Shown piece by piece: positions 45,941-56,625 of a stretch of 64,000 nt of DNA (positions are counted from its first letter, which is position 1; every line of letters starts with the position of its first letter). The translations under genes were made by a program, and so were the position numbers. The notes under the pieces were generated by a model. The model saw only the letters and a program-made list of their open reading frames with translations, did no database searches and had not been told where the DNA came from. The DNA comes from Panorpa germanica (taxonomy: Eukaryota; Arthropoda; Insecta; Mecoptera; Panorpidae), in NCBI GenBank assembly GCA_963678705.1, contig OY783206.1, forward strand, positions 19,789,807-19,853,806. Direction: 5' to 3'.

Positions 45941-47162
45941 CCGACCCATTAAAGAAAATCAAAGTATGGTTGATAGTTACATAATTAACTTAAAAAACAA
46001 TAATCTGTTTCCTTTTAATTACTGTTTACAAATCAAAGTGTTAGGCTATAAAGTAAATCAGAATATTCTTTTAATAATTGAATTGTGATTTGATTTAAAA
46101 TATGGAACTCTATTTTAAATAAAATTATCCTGGACACAATGCAGTTAAGATATCAACCACTAGTATAAGAAGAACAAGAAGAAGAGGTAGTAGTAGAAGA
46201 AGAAGAAGAAGAACTTTCCATTTCTATAATGCAGCGCGAAAATAGTGAAGTAATAACTCTAAAAAGTGTTTTATTTTGTAATTGAACCACCCCCACAATT
46301 AATAAAACAAGTAGTTTCACGCGAACATTGAAATTAAATTAATTGTGAGTGAATATAAACTGAACAACTATCTGTCAAAATATATTTCTGGTGGTTTACA
46401 GTACAAGATGTTTGAGTTACATTTCAATGAACGTTTAATTTATTTCAAGTGAGACTTTATAACATTTATAAAACATTTAAATTAAAGTGTAAAATGATAT
46501 TTAGTGGGTCCTGGTTATATTTTAAGCCACCGCACAATCAATGTCAGTCAATGTTTGTATGTCATTGACTGATATTGTTCTCTGTGTGTCTCTTCCAAAT
46601 AATTTTCATAACAAAACAAAAATCAACAAGTATCCAACACGTACCATTACATTTCGCACATGTCTGTACTTGTCTGTATTAGTTTGGTTTCTATTGAACA
46701 CTGTACATTGTGTAGCTTCCATCAAATTTTAGCCTAAAATATAACCTTGATACCAAGTGTAGTGCAGTGTTTGCAGTGGTATGGCCATGGAGCTCCACAA
46801 TAAGATACACCTGGTGAGTTTTTCTTTTAAATATATACATATTTAACCTTATAGAATACACGACAAATGAAATTAGTGGCACGGCTGATGACGGTGGCGT
46901 TATGTGATAGAATAAAATGTATAAAGTTTTTCGTTTGCCATTTTTTTGACATATGTTAATGATGTTTATTATTCTCAATGCCTGTTAATTTACTTTTTGT
47001 TTCAATAACTACTGATTATATTTGATTTGTTGTGCATAAGAGTGTTTGACAGTAATATATGTATTCAATGGATAATATTTGTCAGTATATGTATGTCATA
47101 TAAGTATAATTAGTTTTTCTTCCAGTTATATCTGTAACATTATCTTGCTTCTGTGCTAGCAA
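45941..47162. other. NOS intron with GAA microsatellite
   Basis: Contains an imperfect (GAA/TAG)n tract at 46168-46214. Otherwise unassigned; no convincing gene. Confidence 0.5.
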
Positions 47163-48350
47163 GGGCTTCACATGAGCACGACACTTTTCTCGTCTCTAAC
47201 TAACAACAACATAAAGGTTCAACCTTTTTTTATTACAAAAAAGGTTAGGTCGTACGTTTACGAAATATAAAATATGGTAAACAAACATCTGTTAAATATT
47301 TTATTTTATAATTTTGTCTCTTACAACATTTTGTAGCCGAACGGAAACGAATGTTTTAAGGAAAATAAATGTGAATATAAATTATTTACAATGCGATTGT
47401 TTGAAGACATGTTGCCACATGAAAATGTTGATGCATTAAGTGAAATTGAACTGGTTGATCAACTGTGTATAAAGAAAAATGGGCTTGTGTCCTCATTTTT
47501 TAGTGGTCGATTTTTCAATTGTTGATTGAAATTGATGTTAATAAATGTGTATTGGCGTGTTTATTTTATTAAATATCTAAATATTGACGGAGATATAGCA
47601 ATTAAAAGTTTGAATTATGAATGGTCGACCATATTTGTATGACGTGAAATGCATTTTCACGTCAGTTATTTGTTGAGTAGGTCAGTGCTGTGGTAATGTT
47701 TCGTAGCTGTTGGTAGTCAAATAATGAAGTCAAGTCTAAGAATAATAAGTTTCCATTTTATTTAACCCGGCTAAGGCAGACATAATATTGGAATTTGAGT
47801 GTTCCTTGAAATAGCTGTAAAATATATTTGATATTTTGATATATAAATACATACAGCAGAGATTTATGAGCTGTAAGGTTGGTAACCTTACACAAGGATT
47901 GTGATGTCACATGCATTTGGAATGTGTACAACGTTGAATCCCTTTAATAATTAAAGAGACAAAATGACTTTTTTAATTGTTAATATCTCTTAACATATAA
48001 GGAGTTATTAAAAAATAATTGAACATTTGAGGTTCTAGTAACCAACTTTATCAATATATAGTACACTTTTATAGAAATTAAGACATAGGACACAAGCCCA
48101 TTCTTCAAGTTTAAATTTTCTTTTAAATTTGATACAATTAATGGTGAGAAAAAGTGGTATGCTTATTGTGTGAAAAATTTAGAATGAAAAAAATAATTAG
48201 CCGAAGTAATATAATGAATAACTTTGTTTAGGAATATCTTAGGAGTAAGTTCTCACAATAACGAGATGTGACGAGACTAAAACGATACCTATTGTTTTAA
48301 ACTAATCAGAATGAGGCGATCTTTTTGAAACTCTCGCCTTTTCTCGTCTC
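47163..48350 (-). mobile_element. Family c MITE (c3), carrying family a copy a10
   Basis: Reverse-orientation family c copy beginning GGGCTTCACATGAGCACGAC; the TCTCGCCTTTTCTCGTCTC subterminal block marks the far end but the outer terminus is lost. It is split at 47480/48100 by a10, and the flanks join to match c1. Confidence 0.82.
47481..48099 (+). repeat. Family a MITE, copy a10, with defined target site
   Basis: 619 bp, GGGCTTGTGTCC to GGACACAAGCCC, inserted in c3 with AT at 47479-47480 and again at 48100-48101. Comparing with uninterrupted c1 (around 15750-15770) shows a single AT at the empty site, so the family makes a 2-bp AT duplication. Confidence 0.92.
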
Positions 48351-48380
48351 TAATAATGACTGTGAAATTTTTATCTGTTA

Positions 48381-49080
48381 TACGAGGCATGTTTTTTAAG
48401 TAAGTACCGTTTTGCGATTCCGCCTTTGCAGCGCTACAATCGGCGTTCCGCGCATGCGCGCTGGTTACCTACATCTCTTGTCTACGCACTGACGCCATTA
48501 CAGTCTGATTTTTCATTGTATACGTTGTTTACTGAGTGTTTAAGATGCCTCCGACAATCGTGTGTCCCGCCGATTGTAAAGTACGGGCTGTTATACGATT
48601 TCTTAGTGCTAAAGGCGTAAAGCCGATCGATATTTATCGTGAGATTTGTGAAGTTTACGGACAAAACATTATGAGTGATGGAATGGTAAGGAAATGGGTG
48701 AGAGCATTTAAAGATGGCCGCACAAATGTGCATGATGAAGAACGGAGTGGGCGTCATTCGGTCTTTAATGAAGATTTTGTGCAGAAAGTGGAAGAAAAGG
48801 TGAGAGAAAACAGACGCTTTACAATTTCATCAATGTGCGACTGGTTTCCTCAATATTCTCGTAGTATTTGTGATACAGTGGTTAACAAGTCAGGCGGCAG
48901 AAATTTATGAGGAGGGTATTCAAAAACTGGTGCCACGTTATGACAAGTGCCTCAATATTCACGGACATTATGTAGAAAAGTTAAGGTACAGGCTTTCATG
49001 TAAAAATAAAATTATTGCGATATCTTTGCACGTCTTTTTTTAATTCCAAAACGGTACTTACTTAAAAAACACGCCTCGTA
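48381..49080 (+). mobile_element. Deleted mariner-family transposon
   Basis: 700 bp with 33-34 bp nearly perfect inverted ends (TACGAGGCATGTTTTTTAAG at the left) and TA duplications (48379-48380, 49081-49082). A full mariner is about 1.3 kb, so roughly half is lost. Confidence 0.93.
48536..48990 (+). pseudogene. Mariner transposase, internal deletion
   Basis: The N-terminal HTH region is intact (starts near PPTIVCPADCK; contains GMVRKWVRAFKDGR and DEERSGRHS), as in SETMAR-like mariner transposases. It then jumps near 48890 to C-terminal residues (IQKLVPRYDKCLNIHG) in another frame. The whole DDD catalytic core is missing, so it cannot transpose itself but keeps DNA-binding potential. Confidence 0.88.
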
Positions 49081-49082
49081 TA

Positions 49083-49787
49083 TCTAATAAATACTATGTA
49101 AATCAGTAGAACGAGTTCTTTTTAGATCTTTTAATTTCTTATTAAAATATTTACTGATTGACGTGTTTATTTTTTTTTAATATTCAATAATTGAGGAATA
49201 TGGTATAAAGCTAATTAAACTTATTTGGCATTCTTTAATTTTTAATCATCCTTTGACGGCATGGAGTAAGTTTAAAAGTTTGAAGGCTAAAAAGTAATCG
49301 ATTTTATTTATTGTTGTTTACCACTTTATGATATCACATCTTTATGTTGCTGTACAGTACGGACATTTTCAAAAAGCAGCCGTGCTTAACCTGCTGTAAG
49401 ATGTACCTATGTAAACTAACATGTTTATAACATGTGTACAATAAAATAGGTGGATATTCAGTGTTTCTTTCGCACGGACCCACGTTGACGTTGTCAAGTC
49501 GTGAATTTCTAGTTACTAGATTAGGCGAGAACAGTCAAAAACGATCAAAAGTAATTCACTTTCAACATATTTTATAGAAAGCCGAAAACCGCTTGCTGTA
49601 GTTTTCTTAACAGGACAATATTTGTCATAATCTCAATGAATGTTATATCACAAAACATCCGTTACCATTTCAAAATAGGGTTCGTATGTTCAAAATGCAA
49701 ATTTTCGACTTCTTAAAGAACAATTACACAATTTAGGTCATGATACTTTGATAGTTTTAAAGAAATTAAGGTCTACTTGTATCTCAC
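49083..49787. other. NOS intron, fragmentary repeat
   Basis: 49570-49650 shares AAACCGCTTGCTGTAGTTTT and ACAGGACAATATTTGTCAT with 56465-56545 (inverted) and 59085-59115, a dispersed repeat I cannot classify. Confidence 0.45.
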
Positions 49788-49950
49788 CTGTAGTTTAGAC
49801 CATTGTATTCTGCCGATACATCGCGATGCATTTCTCCAAGCTAACTTCGCTCCAAATGCTAATTCTGTCTCGGTCAGTTCGTACCCCCCACCACTTAAAA
49901 TTTGACCTTGAACTTGAGCCCATCGAGTCTCGTGAGCTGGTGAATTAGAT
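49788..49950 (-). CDS. NOS: NOS exon: heme-ligand cysteine
   Basis: 163 bp, phase 1 in and 0 out, TTTCAG acceptor and CAG|GTGAGA donor. Contains [29 protein letters not shown] and [13 protein letters not shown], whose cysteine is the axial thiolate ligand of the heme iron. The most upstream NOS exon found. The preceding exons (N-terminal hook, zinc/pterin region) were searched for by eye in 49951-64000 and not found, so they are probably to the right of the window. Confidence 0.96.
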
Positions 49951-50568
49951 CTGAAAATAAAATAAAAATGTATTTGAAATCTTAATTCATTTACACAATT
50001 ATATCATTTTTTAATCAAAATTGAATTAGGCACAATTTTATATAAATAAATGAGTTAAGGCACAAAAATGTAGTGGCAAATGGCAAAAACGTTAAAATTA
50101 AAATAATAAATAATAATACTGTTTGTTTTACCAGTGTATACGCTGCTTTACTTTCGTAATTAATTATATTCTTGTCCATATTATAATAGAATACCTACCT
50201 TTCAGTAAATACGTAAAATATTTAGCAGCATTTATTGAAATGTGAACCGCAGGTTATCCCACTACCCCCAGTTAATGACCGATATTTGCCCTAAGGGTGT
50301 AATTCTTAAGCTTTGAGGGTTATGCCAGCTACGCAAAGCAATCCCCTGATGTCCCGAAACTAAACAGAGCGCTCTCTTGAGATGCACTGGCGCGAAGCAT
50401 CCATAACGTATCCACAGACAGGGTCAGGGTGTCAGAAAATTAAGTTAATTTAACCCTAATGACTATAGGGCTGATAACCATTGACTTATACATTGAAAGG
50501 ATGAAGGACCTACACGTTAAGTTAATTAAGCGATATAGGCATGGGATATTCTGAAAGATATTACCTTA
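49951..50568. other. NOS intron with LINE tail
   Basis: 50035-50118 matches the 3' tail of the LINE at 53815-54412 (GTAGTGGCAAATGGCAAAAAC and a TAATAAATAATAAT end). 50245-50420 is less AT-rich and unplaced. Confidence 0.5.
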
Positions 50569-50720
50569 GTTTTTTTTATTCAGTTCATAATTTACAATCT
50601 GTCCCGAGAGACATTCATCAAATTTTGGTGATACATAAAAAGCACATGTGAGCTTGCCATCCACAGATGACGTACACTTTGGCCTAACCTGTTATATTGA
50701 TACGAGTTTTATGCAACTAA
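50569..50720 (-). mobile_element. Jockey-type LINE 3' end, fragment
   Basis: The reverse complement matches the 3' UTR of the LINE at 56934-57502 (GATGGCAAGCTC, GACAGATTGTAAATTATG) and ends in a short A tract at the left. No coding part remains here. Confidence 0.7.
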
Positions 50721-50897
50721 ACAAATAACTTCTATGCTGTTGGTAATAAGTCCACTGGATTTTTCCGTTTCAGCCGTCTTATTGGTTTATGGTGGTAGAT
50801 TTGTACAACTGATTTATTCGTAATTTTCGTAGATATTTTTTACTGATGACTTTAATTTCGTCCTTTATGTAAGGCGTACCTAGATCTTGGTGTATAA

Positions 50898-51524
50898 AGC
50901 CTGTCGCAGTATAACATCGTATTTAAGCGTGAATACGGACGTAAGTCGGCGGGTTGAATGAGCGGCTACTATTTTTAAAGCAAATCGACTGTGTGTGTCA
51001 CAATACATACAAACCCCATATCGATACGACAGTACTCGAAGCAACTTGTATACTGTAGGGGGTGTATTGGAGTTGTTTTGCACTAATATAATTTATCATG
51101 AGAGCAAACTTTTACTTTAATTTTTATCGATAAACCACTGGTATTCAAGTGCATTTATTATATATCTTAGTTCTGGTTGTTGTGAATTTTAATTTAGTTC
51201 TATCGTAATTGTTTGGTGGTTTGTATAAACTGAAACATGTTGAACATACTCATTCACAAAGCGATGTCGGTGATAGATCCCAAACGAAGCGGATTGAGGA
51301 GATACAACGCGCGTTCTTAAGTATTCCATTTAGTCTCAGGCGACAGGTTGCAGTTCGCTGTGATCGGTTCTAATGTGAGAGGTAGGTACCGCACGTATTC
51401 GGACGCCTTTGTAGCTTGCAGTGTGAGAGTCTCATTACATTTAGAGGGTTCGGATAGGTAAAGCGTACTACCGCGTATACGTCCGGCCGAAACGTTGAAT
51501 TATGGTGCCATACTGAGACAGGCC
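50898..51524. mobile_element. Family d MITE (d3), long form
   Basis: 627 bp from AGCCTGTCGCAGTATAAC to ATACTGAGACAGGCC, with TAA at 50895-50897 and 51525-51527. Contains all segments that d1, d2 and d4 have in part. Confidence 0.8.
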
Positions 51525-51539
51525 TAAAGCCAGTTTGGA

Positions 51540-51716
51540 ACATACCTTGGAAGGTTAGCGATTTGTTTGACCAGTTTATTTTGGAAATGTTGAAAGATTT
51601 CTATGTTAGAAGTGTTGCACTACCCCATAGCTGCATACCATATACCTATATCGGCTATAGTATGACCTTGTATAACAGTAGTTTGTTACAGGTGGATAGC
51701 TGCGATTTCCAGCCGA
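51540..51716 (-). pseudogene. Jockey-type LINE RT fragment
   Basis: The minus strand reads WKSQLSTCNKLLLYKVIL-like residues of the C-terminal reverse transcriptase region, with gaps. Cut on the right by a family b MITE. Confidence 0.65.
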
Positions 51717-51905
51717 GAACTTATACTTAAAAGAGGTTATAAGAGCGGCATAAATCAATAATACGATAATGAATTTTATCTTATTCGTTTCTATACACAT
51801 TATAGAAAAATAAATGTTCAGTGTTTTTTAGTTATACCGGCAGTTTATGCCCCACAACTTGTTTTAAGTATGAGTCGCCGCTGAACTCTCGTAATTTGAA
51901 CTATA
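51717..51905 (-). mobile_element. Family b MITE (b3)
   Basis: Reverse copy; the left terminus is trimmed (starts GAGAACTTATACTTAAAAG) and the right ends CTCTCGTAATTTGAACTATA. Confidence 0.75.
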
Positions 51906-52626
51906 CATAGGTATTTCACTGTCTCTGCTTGTGGAAGTCGTAGTTAATTCAATGTGACTGTGTGGGCAAGTGTTTTTTCTAAATGTGAAAGTTAGCTTAT
52001 TTTTTAACGTTATATTTTTGGGTGGTGCACACTGAAAATCGCGATACTGACACAACTAGAAAATTGTTAATTTTTTCGCTAGAATTGTGTATTAAAGTGA
52101 CTATATTTTATTTTTTTTTAAGCCCCATTCCCACTCACTGAGTTTTAGTGTTAATTTAAGATTTTAACCTAAAATGTAAGTTTCAGCTTGAAGATATGAA
52201 GATATAAAATTAATTATATTAAAAAGAATAATTTATATTAAATAAAGATAGTAATTATTACAAAATAATGTATATTACTGACGCATGAGGCATGCTTTCA
52301 TAAGTTCAAAATTATAATTAAGTTTAAAACTATAAACTAAAACTAAAAACAGCTATTATATAATATATTTCTTCGCTGACCTTTCTTCATATTTTCGGCA
52401 ACTTATTTATTCCGTGCTCATAGAATTTATGGTTCTTATCAGCAAAAAACTGAATCAGAGTCGACTTTAACTTATCATCAATAGTGAAAGAGTTACAATT
52501 TAAAGAGTTTTGTAAACTTCGAAACAAATCCCACTAAATTGACATAATTTTTTTAGTGCGATTCTACTTTCGATATAGTGTTGCTTCGTATGAACGCGGT
52601 CTTAAGTCAAAACAATACAAAAAAAG
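51906..52626. other. Intron or flanking sequence, no recognised feature
   Basis: AT-rich; nothing supportable. Confidence 0.45.
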
Positions 52627-53240
52627 CATATTTTCGATAATGTTTTTTGACGACACAGTTAATATATAGTTATTTCTATACTTACTACATGATAATATAA
52701 CATTTAAAGAATACTTTGTGAAATTTTCATAAATAAATGTCAAGAAATGAGCCATTGACAGCGAATCTCCGAAGACGTCACAAAAATAGTTTCATTACGT
52801 TGTCCCTCATAACTCATCACTGGATTATTTGAAATTAAAAAACTAAAATGATATCATTAGCTGATTAGTTTCTGCAGGTTTTCCTTTTTTATTGATTTTT
52901 CAATTTTTTACGGCAATTAGAAGTCAAAATATCAATTTTTCATGAAAAAAATCAGAAACTTTGTTATTTTAAAATACGTAAATATTAAAAAAAGAACTCG
53001 ACAGTAAAGAAAGAGTGTGTAAAATTTCAAAAAAATCGCTCCAGTAGATTTTGAGCGAGAGAGGACACCAACTCTGAAAAAGCTAAGTGTAAGAAAATCG
53101 CGTTTAAAAGCTTCAAAAAAAGACGAAACCAGACCGGAGAGGTGAAGACGTAAAACTCTATATGTCCGACAGTTTTACTCCAATCGACTTTAAATTTTCA
53201 CACAATAAACTTAATATTTTTAACATTAATATAAATAAAT
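52627..53240 (+). repeat. Dispersed repeat family e, copy e2
   Basis: Collinear with e1 at roughly 85 percent by eye, with a deletion around the TGCAGGAACGCTGTCGAG segment. Confidence 0.75.
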
Positions 53241-53814
53241 TAAAAAAGCTTTAACCACCCACCATCCCCTCCCCTTGAACAATTCTTTTTGAAATGGTCT
53301 CATTGTGTTTAAGATAAATCTCTAAAACTCCATGTGGAACCCAAATATCCAGCTTCTTAACCAGTCCAAGACATGTTACATCACCCCTATTAATAACCGT
53401 CTGTTGAATTTAATGTTTTTGTGAAGTTGTTAAACACACTACACCTGATATTTAAGCGCGTCGTTTAAAACACATGAAACTCAAAGCACAAGGACTGACT
53501 GACTGTATGCACAGCTTCGCGAAACAATTAAACAAAAGGCGACGTTTACAAGATTTATAATGACACAAAATTACATGTTTATGACGTCATAGTTGTAGAA
53601 CGTGCTACGAAATGGCTACGATTTGGATTCAACACCAGAGCGATTTAATTCATACATTGGATTGAAATAGAGTCGCTATTTTTACCATAATGTCATAAAG
53701 ATGTCAGTAACAATAGTTATAGCCACTTTGAAATAACTTTAAATGTTGGAAATAGAGTGTGGAACTGCACTTAGTTTTAGCACCATATATTTTAGAGACA
53801 TACTGTAAAACTAT
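53241..53814. other. Intron or flanking sequence, no recognised feature
   Basis: Nothing supportable. Confidence 0.45.
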
Positions 53815-54412
53815 ATACATATAAGGGAGGAGAGTAGAAAGGAGGGGAAAGGGGAGGAGGACCGAAAAAGAGAAAGGAGTATTTTGAAAGGACTGGAATG
53901 GTGATCGAGGAGGCAGAAAGAAGAAGAGAAAGAAGCGCAAGTGTGGAAGATGAGCTAAGGAGAAGGAACAAGGAGATACAGCAACAGGAAAGAATGGAAA
54001 AAATCGAAAAAGCAATTATAACAAAAGATACAAAAGGATTTAGGAGAGAGAGATACCAGAATACTTAAGGGAAAAAGACACAAGAAACATGAAAACGATT
54101 TCCAGATTCATATTGGGAAACGAAGAAAAAGGAAACACTTATTGAGCAAATAGTGAGGAAAGGATGTACAGGGTGTGCGGAACGGAGATAGAAACATTGG
54201 AGCACATTAAGTTTCCATGTGAGAAAAAAGTAATAAGCGAAAATAATATTATACTGTAATTAAAGGGAGATAATAAAGGGAACAGTTTAATGGTGGAGAT
54301 AGAGAAAAGGAGCGAGGAAAGGTGATGAATTAAGCACAATGATATGTAATTTAATTAGTTGAAGCAGAAGAATGTAGTGTCCAATGGCAAAAACAATAAA
54401 ATAAATAATAAT
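53815..54412 (+). mobile_element. Degraded LINE, purine-rich ORF tail and 3' UTR
   Basis: Strongly purine-rich plus strand. Broken frames read a charged coiled-coil-like segment (EEAERRRER, RRRNKEIQQQ) and then RFILGNEEKGNTY and CGTEIETLEHIKFPC, the same C-terminal domain as the LINE at 19998. Several stops and frame changes. Ends in a TAATAATAAT repeat. Confidence 0.75.
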
Positions 54413-54479
54413 AATAATATATTATACATATATTAATAATAATAATTGAAGAAGATATAAAATAATTGATGAAAATTTG

Positions 54480-55037
54480 AAGTTTATTGGAGTAAAACTG
54501 TCGGAGATATAGAGTTTCAAGTCTTCACGTCTCTAGTCTGGTTTCGTACTTCCTTGAAACTTTTACACGCGTTTTTCTTACACTTAGCTTTTTAAGAGTC
54601 GGTGCCCTCTCTATCTCAAAATCTACTTCACCAATCCCTTTGAAATTTTGCACACTCTTTCTTTACATAAATGCCGAGGTAGCGCAGTCAAGTTTTTTTT
54701 TAATTTAACGGTATCTTAAAATAACAAAGCTTCTGATTTTTTCATGAGAAATCGGTATTTTGTCTTCTAAGTACTGTAAAAAATAGAAAAATTAATAAAA
54801 AAAACTCAACAGGGTTACCTGCAGAAACTTATCAACTAATAAAATCATTTCGGTGTTTTGATTTCAGATAATCCAGTGATGAGTTATGAGTGACACGGTA
54901 AGGTACTTTTTTTTGTGACGTCTGCAGAGATTCGCTGCCAATGCCTCATTTCTTGACATTTATTTATGAAAATCACAAAGTATTCTTTAAATGTCATTTT
55001 ATCATGTAGTAATTAAAGAAATAATTATATATTAACT
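54480..55037 (-). repeat. Dispersed repeat family e, copy e3, inverted
   Basis: Reverse complement of e1/e2 and 1.2 kb from e2, so e2 and e3 form an inverted pair that could make a long hairpin. Confidence 0.75.
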
Positions 55038-56625
55038 GTATGTGTATACTCATCACACTTGCTAGCTCGTTACAAGCTAATTCCAATGTTCATTGTCTAT
55101 TTCTCATATAGAAAATTGTCTTGTAGTAAGTTTTGCACTTGTTAGCTTGTTACAAGCGAATTAAAGCGGTGCATTTTCTACCTGGTAATAGTTTTAACAT
55201 AGAACGGTATACCGTACATATGCTGCGATATGCTAGCACAGAAACGGCTTGTGAACTGACATAAGTAGTAATAGGGTTATAAGGTTACGACCTTTCACGT
55301 TTCTATATGAAGTTCCATCTTTCTTAAATATTTAAAATTCGTTTATTAAGCAAAATCCGTGGAATATTAATCATTGGTATCTTCCAAAGACACTTCTATC
55401 GACGCCTGACGTATGCAAAACATGGGGGTGTCTTTTTCGCGTCAGCATGTGTGATAATAACACGGCTAAAGCTGTCGAGATAATTATGATGTAGTACAAG
55501 GTGTCATAAGAAGGGCGAGGGGGCAGGGAGAATGCGTAGGTACATGCTACGCACGAAAATATTGCTTTAGGTGAACGTATTTACTTCTAATGTCACTGGA
55601 TCGTAAAATATTTATGTAAATGTTATTGAAAATATTAACAAAAGATTGGATTGTGTGAAGACTGCATGTAATATAGAAAATTACTTTTCTTAGGATCATA
55701 TTAATGTCGTTTATACGTAGAAAAAGTTTCAATACTCATCGCGGTACTACATTTTTAGATTTTGTCTTAAAATTTGTATTTGTAACATATGGATCCTACG
55801 CCAATACTAAGTGTTGATAAATGCATGCAATATTCATATTTGTATATCAATATCTTGCTTTTATTTTTAATTAATGTTAGAATTAAGATTTCTTTGTCTT
55901 AATTCATTTATATTTTATACCTAATTGTCTCATAAACACGATTCTCTGTGTGCAAACGATAATGTTTCTTATGTAAACATCTTTTGTTTATATGAGTCAC
56001 TTTACTAGGGTTCGACACTACGCATTTGGTCCTAATTCGTTCTTATCGCTTCAACATTCAAACCTACAGCACGCTTAACCTTTTGGTGCATATACATAAA
56101 ATAATAATTACACATATTTTTATTTATAACTAAAACCGTGAGTTACATTTACTTAGTGTCGTAACTAGTATTTTTATTAACTAAAATATTTAATCAATTA
56201 ATATGTGATTCAATAGTGTAGTTTAAAATAAATGTAATCTAAAAAAGTTCTGATGTTTTGCTGTGTCTTTTGATATAGATTGTTAAATAAAAAATTGCTA
56301 TTAATTACTTAATAGATAAAAGGTATTTCTTAATCAAATTGTGCGCCCAATAAGCTATAAGAACTGAGCGACATTTGCCGTTCGAGAACTTGGATACCGC
56401 CGACAGATCGCAGATACGCCGTAGCCAGCCTATAGATCTCTATAAGGTCCAAACTCCACAACCACTAAGGATTATTCATTGAGAATATGACAAATATTGT
56501 ACAGTTAAGAAAACTACAGCAAGCGGTATTCGTTTCTTTTATAAAATATGTTGCAACTGAGCTGCTTTTTTTAGTGTACACATCTTTCTGAAAGTTGACC
56601 ATGACTGCTATTGTAGGAACGTTCA
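55038..56625. other. Intron or flanking sequence, mostly unassigned
   Basis: 55070-55175 has a duplicated CTTG(C/T)TAGCTCGTTACAAGC-like unit. 56380-56460 is a GC-richer island of unknown origin. 56465-56545 belongs to the unclassified dispersed repeat also at 49570 and 59085. Confidence 0.4.

Larger units (their letters stand above)
2102..49950 (-). other. NOS: Nitric oxide synthase gene, internal portion (span)
   Basis: NOS makes nitric oxide and citrulline from L-arginine using heme, tetrahydrobiopterin, FMN, FAD and NADPH, and is calmodulin-activated. Sixteen exons on the minus strand read in order through conserved NOS segments: heme cysteine, arginine-binding GWYMSTE, calmodulin linker, FMN flavodoxin, FAD domain. 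All exon phases agree across junctions (total 2555 nt). The first and last exons of the gene are not in the window. Two introns exceed 14 kb because of transposon loading. The strand is opposite to the nested NDC1 gene. Confidence 0.95.

Noticed and set aside
53704-54015. 103-codon Pro/Phe/Ser-rich frame on the minus strand
   Set aside because: Antisense shadow of a purine-rich LINE coding tail on the plus strand.
56380-56460. GC-richer island as a possible NOS 5' exon
   Set aside because: No frame on the minus strand gives residues resembling the NOS N-terminal oxygenase region.
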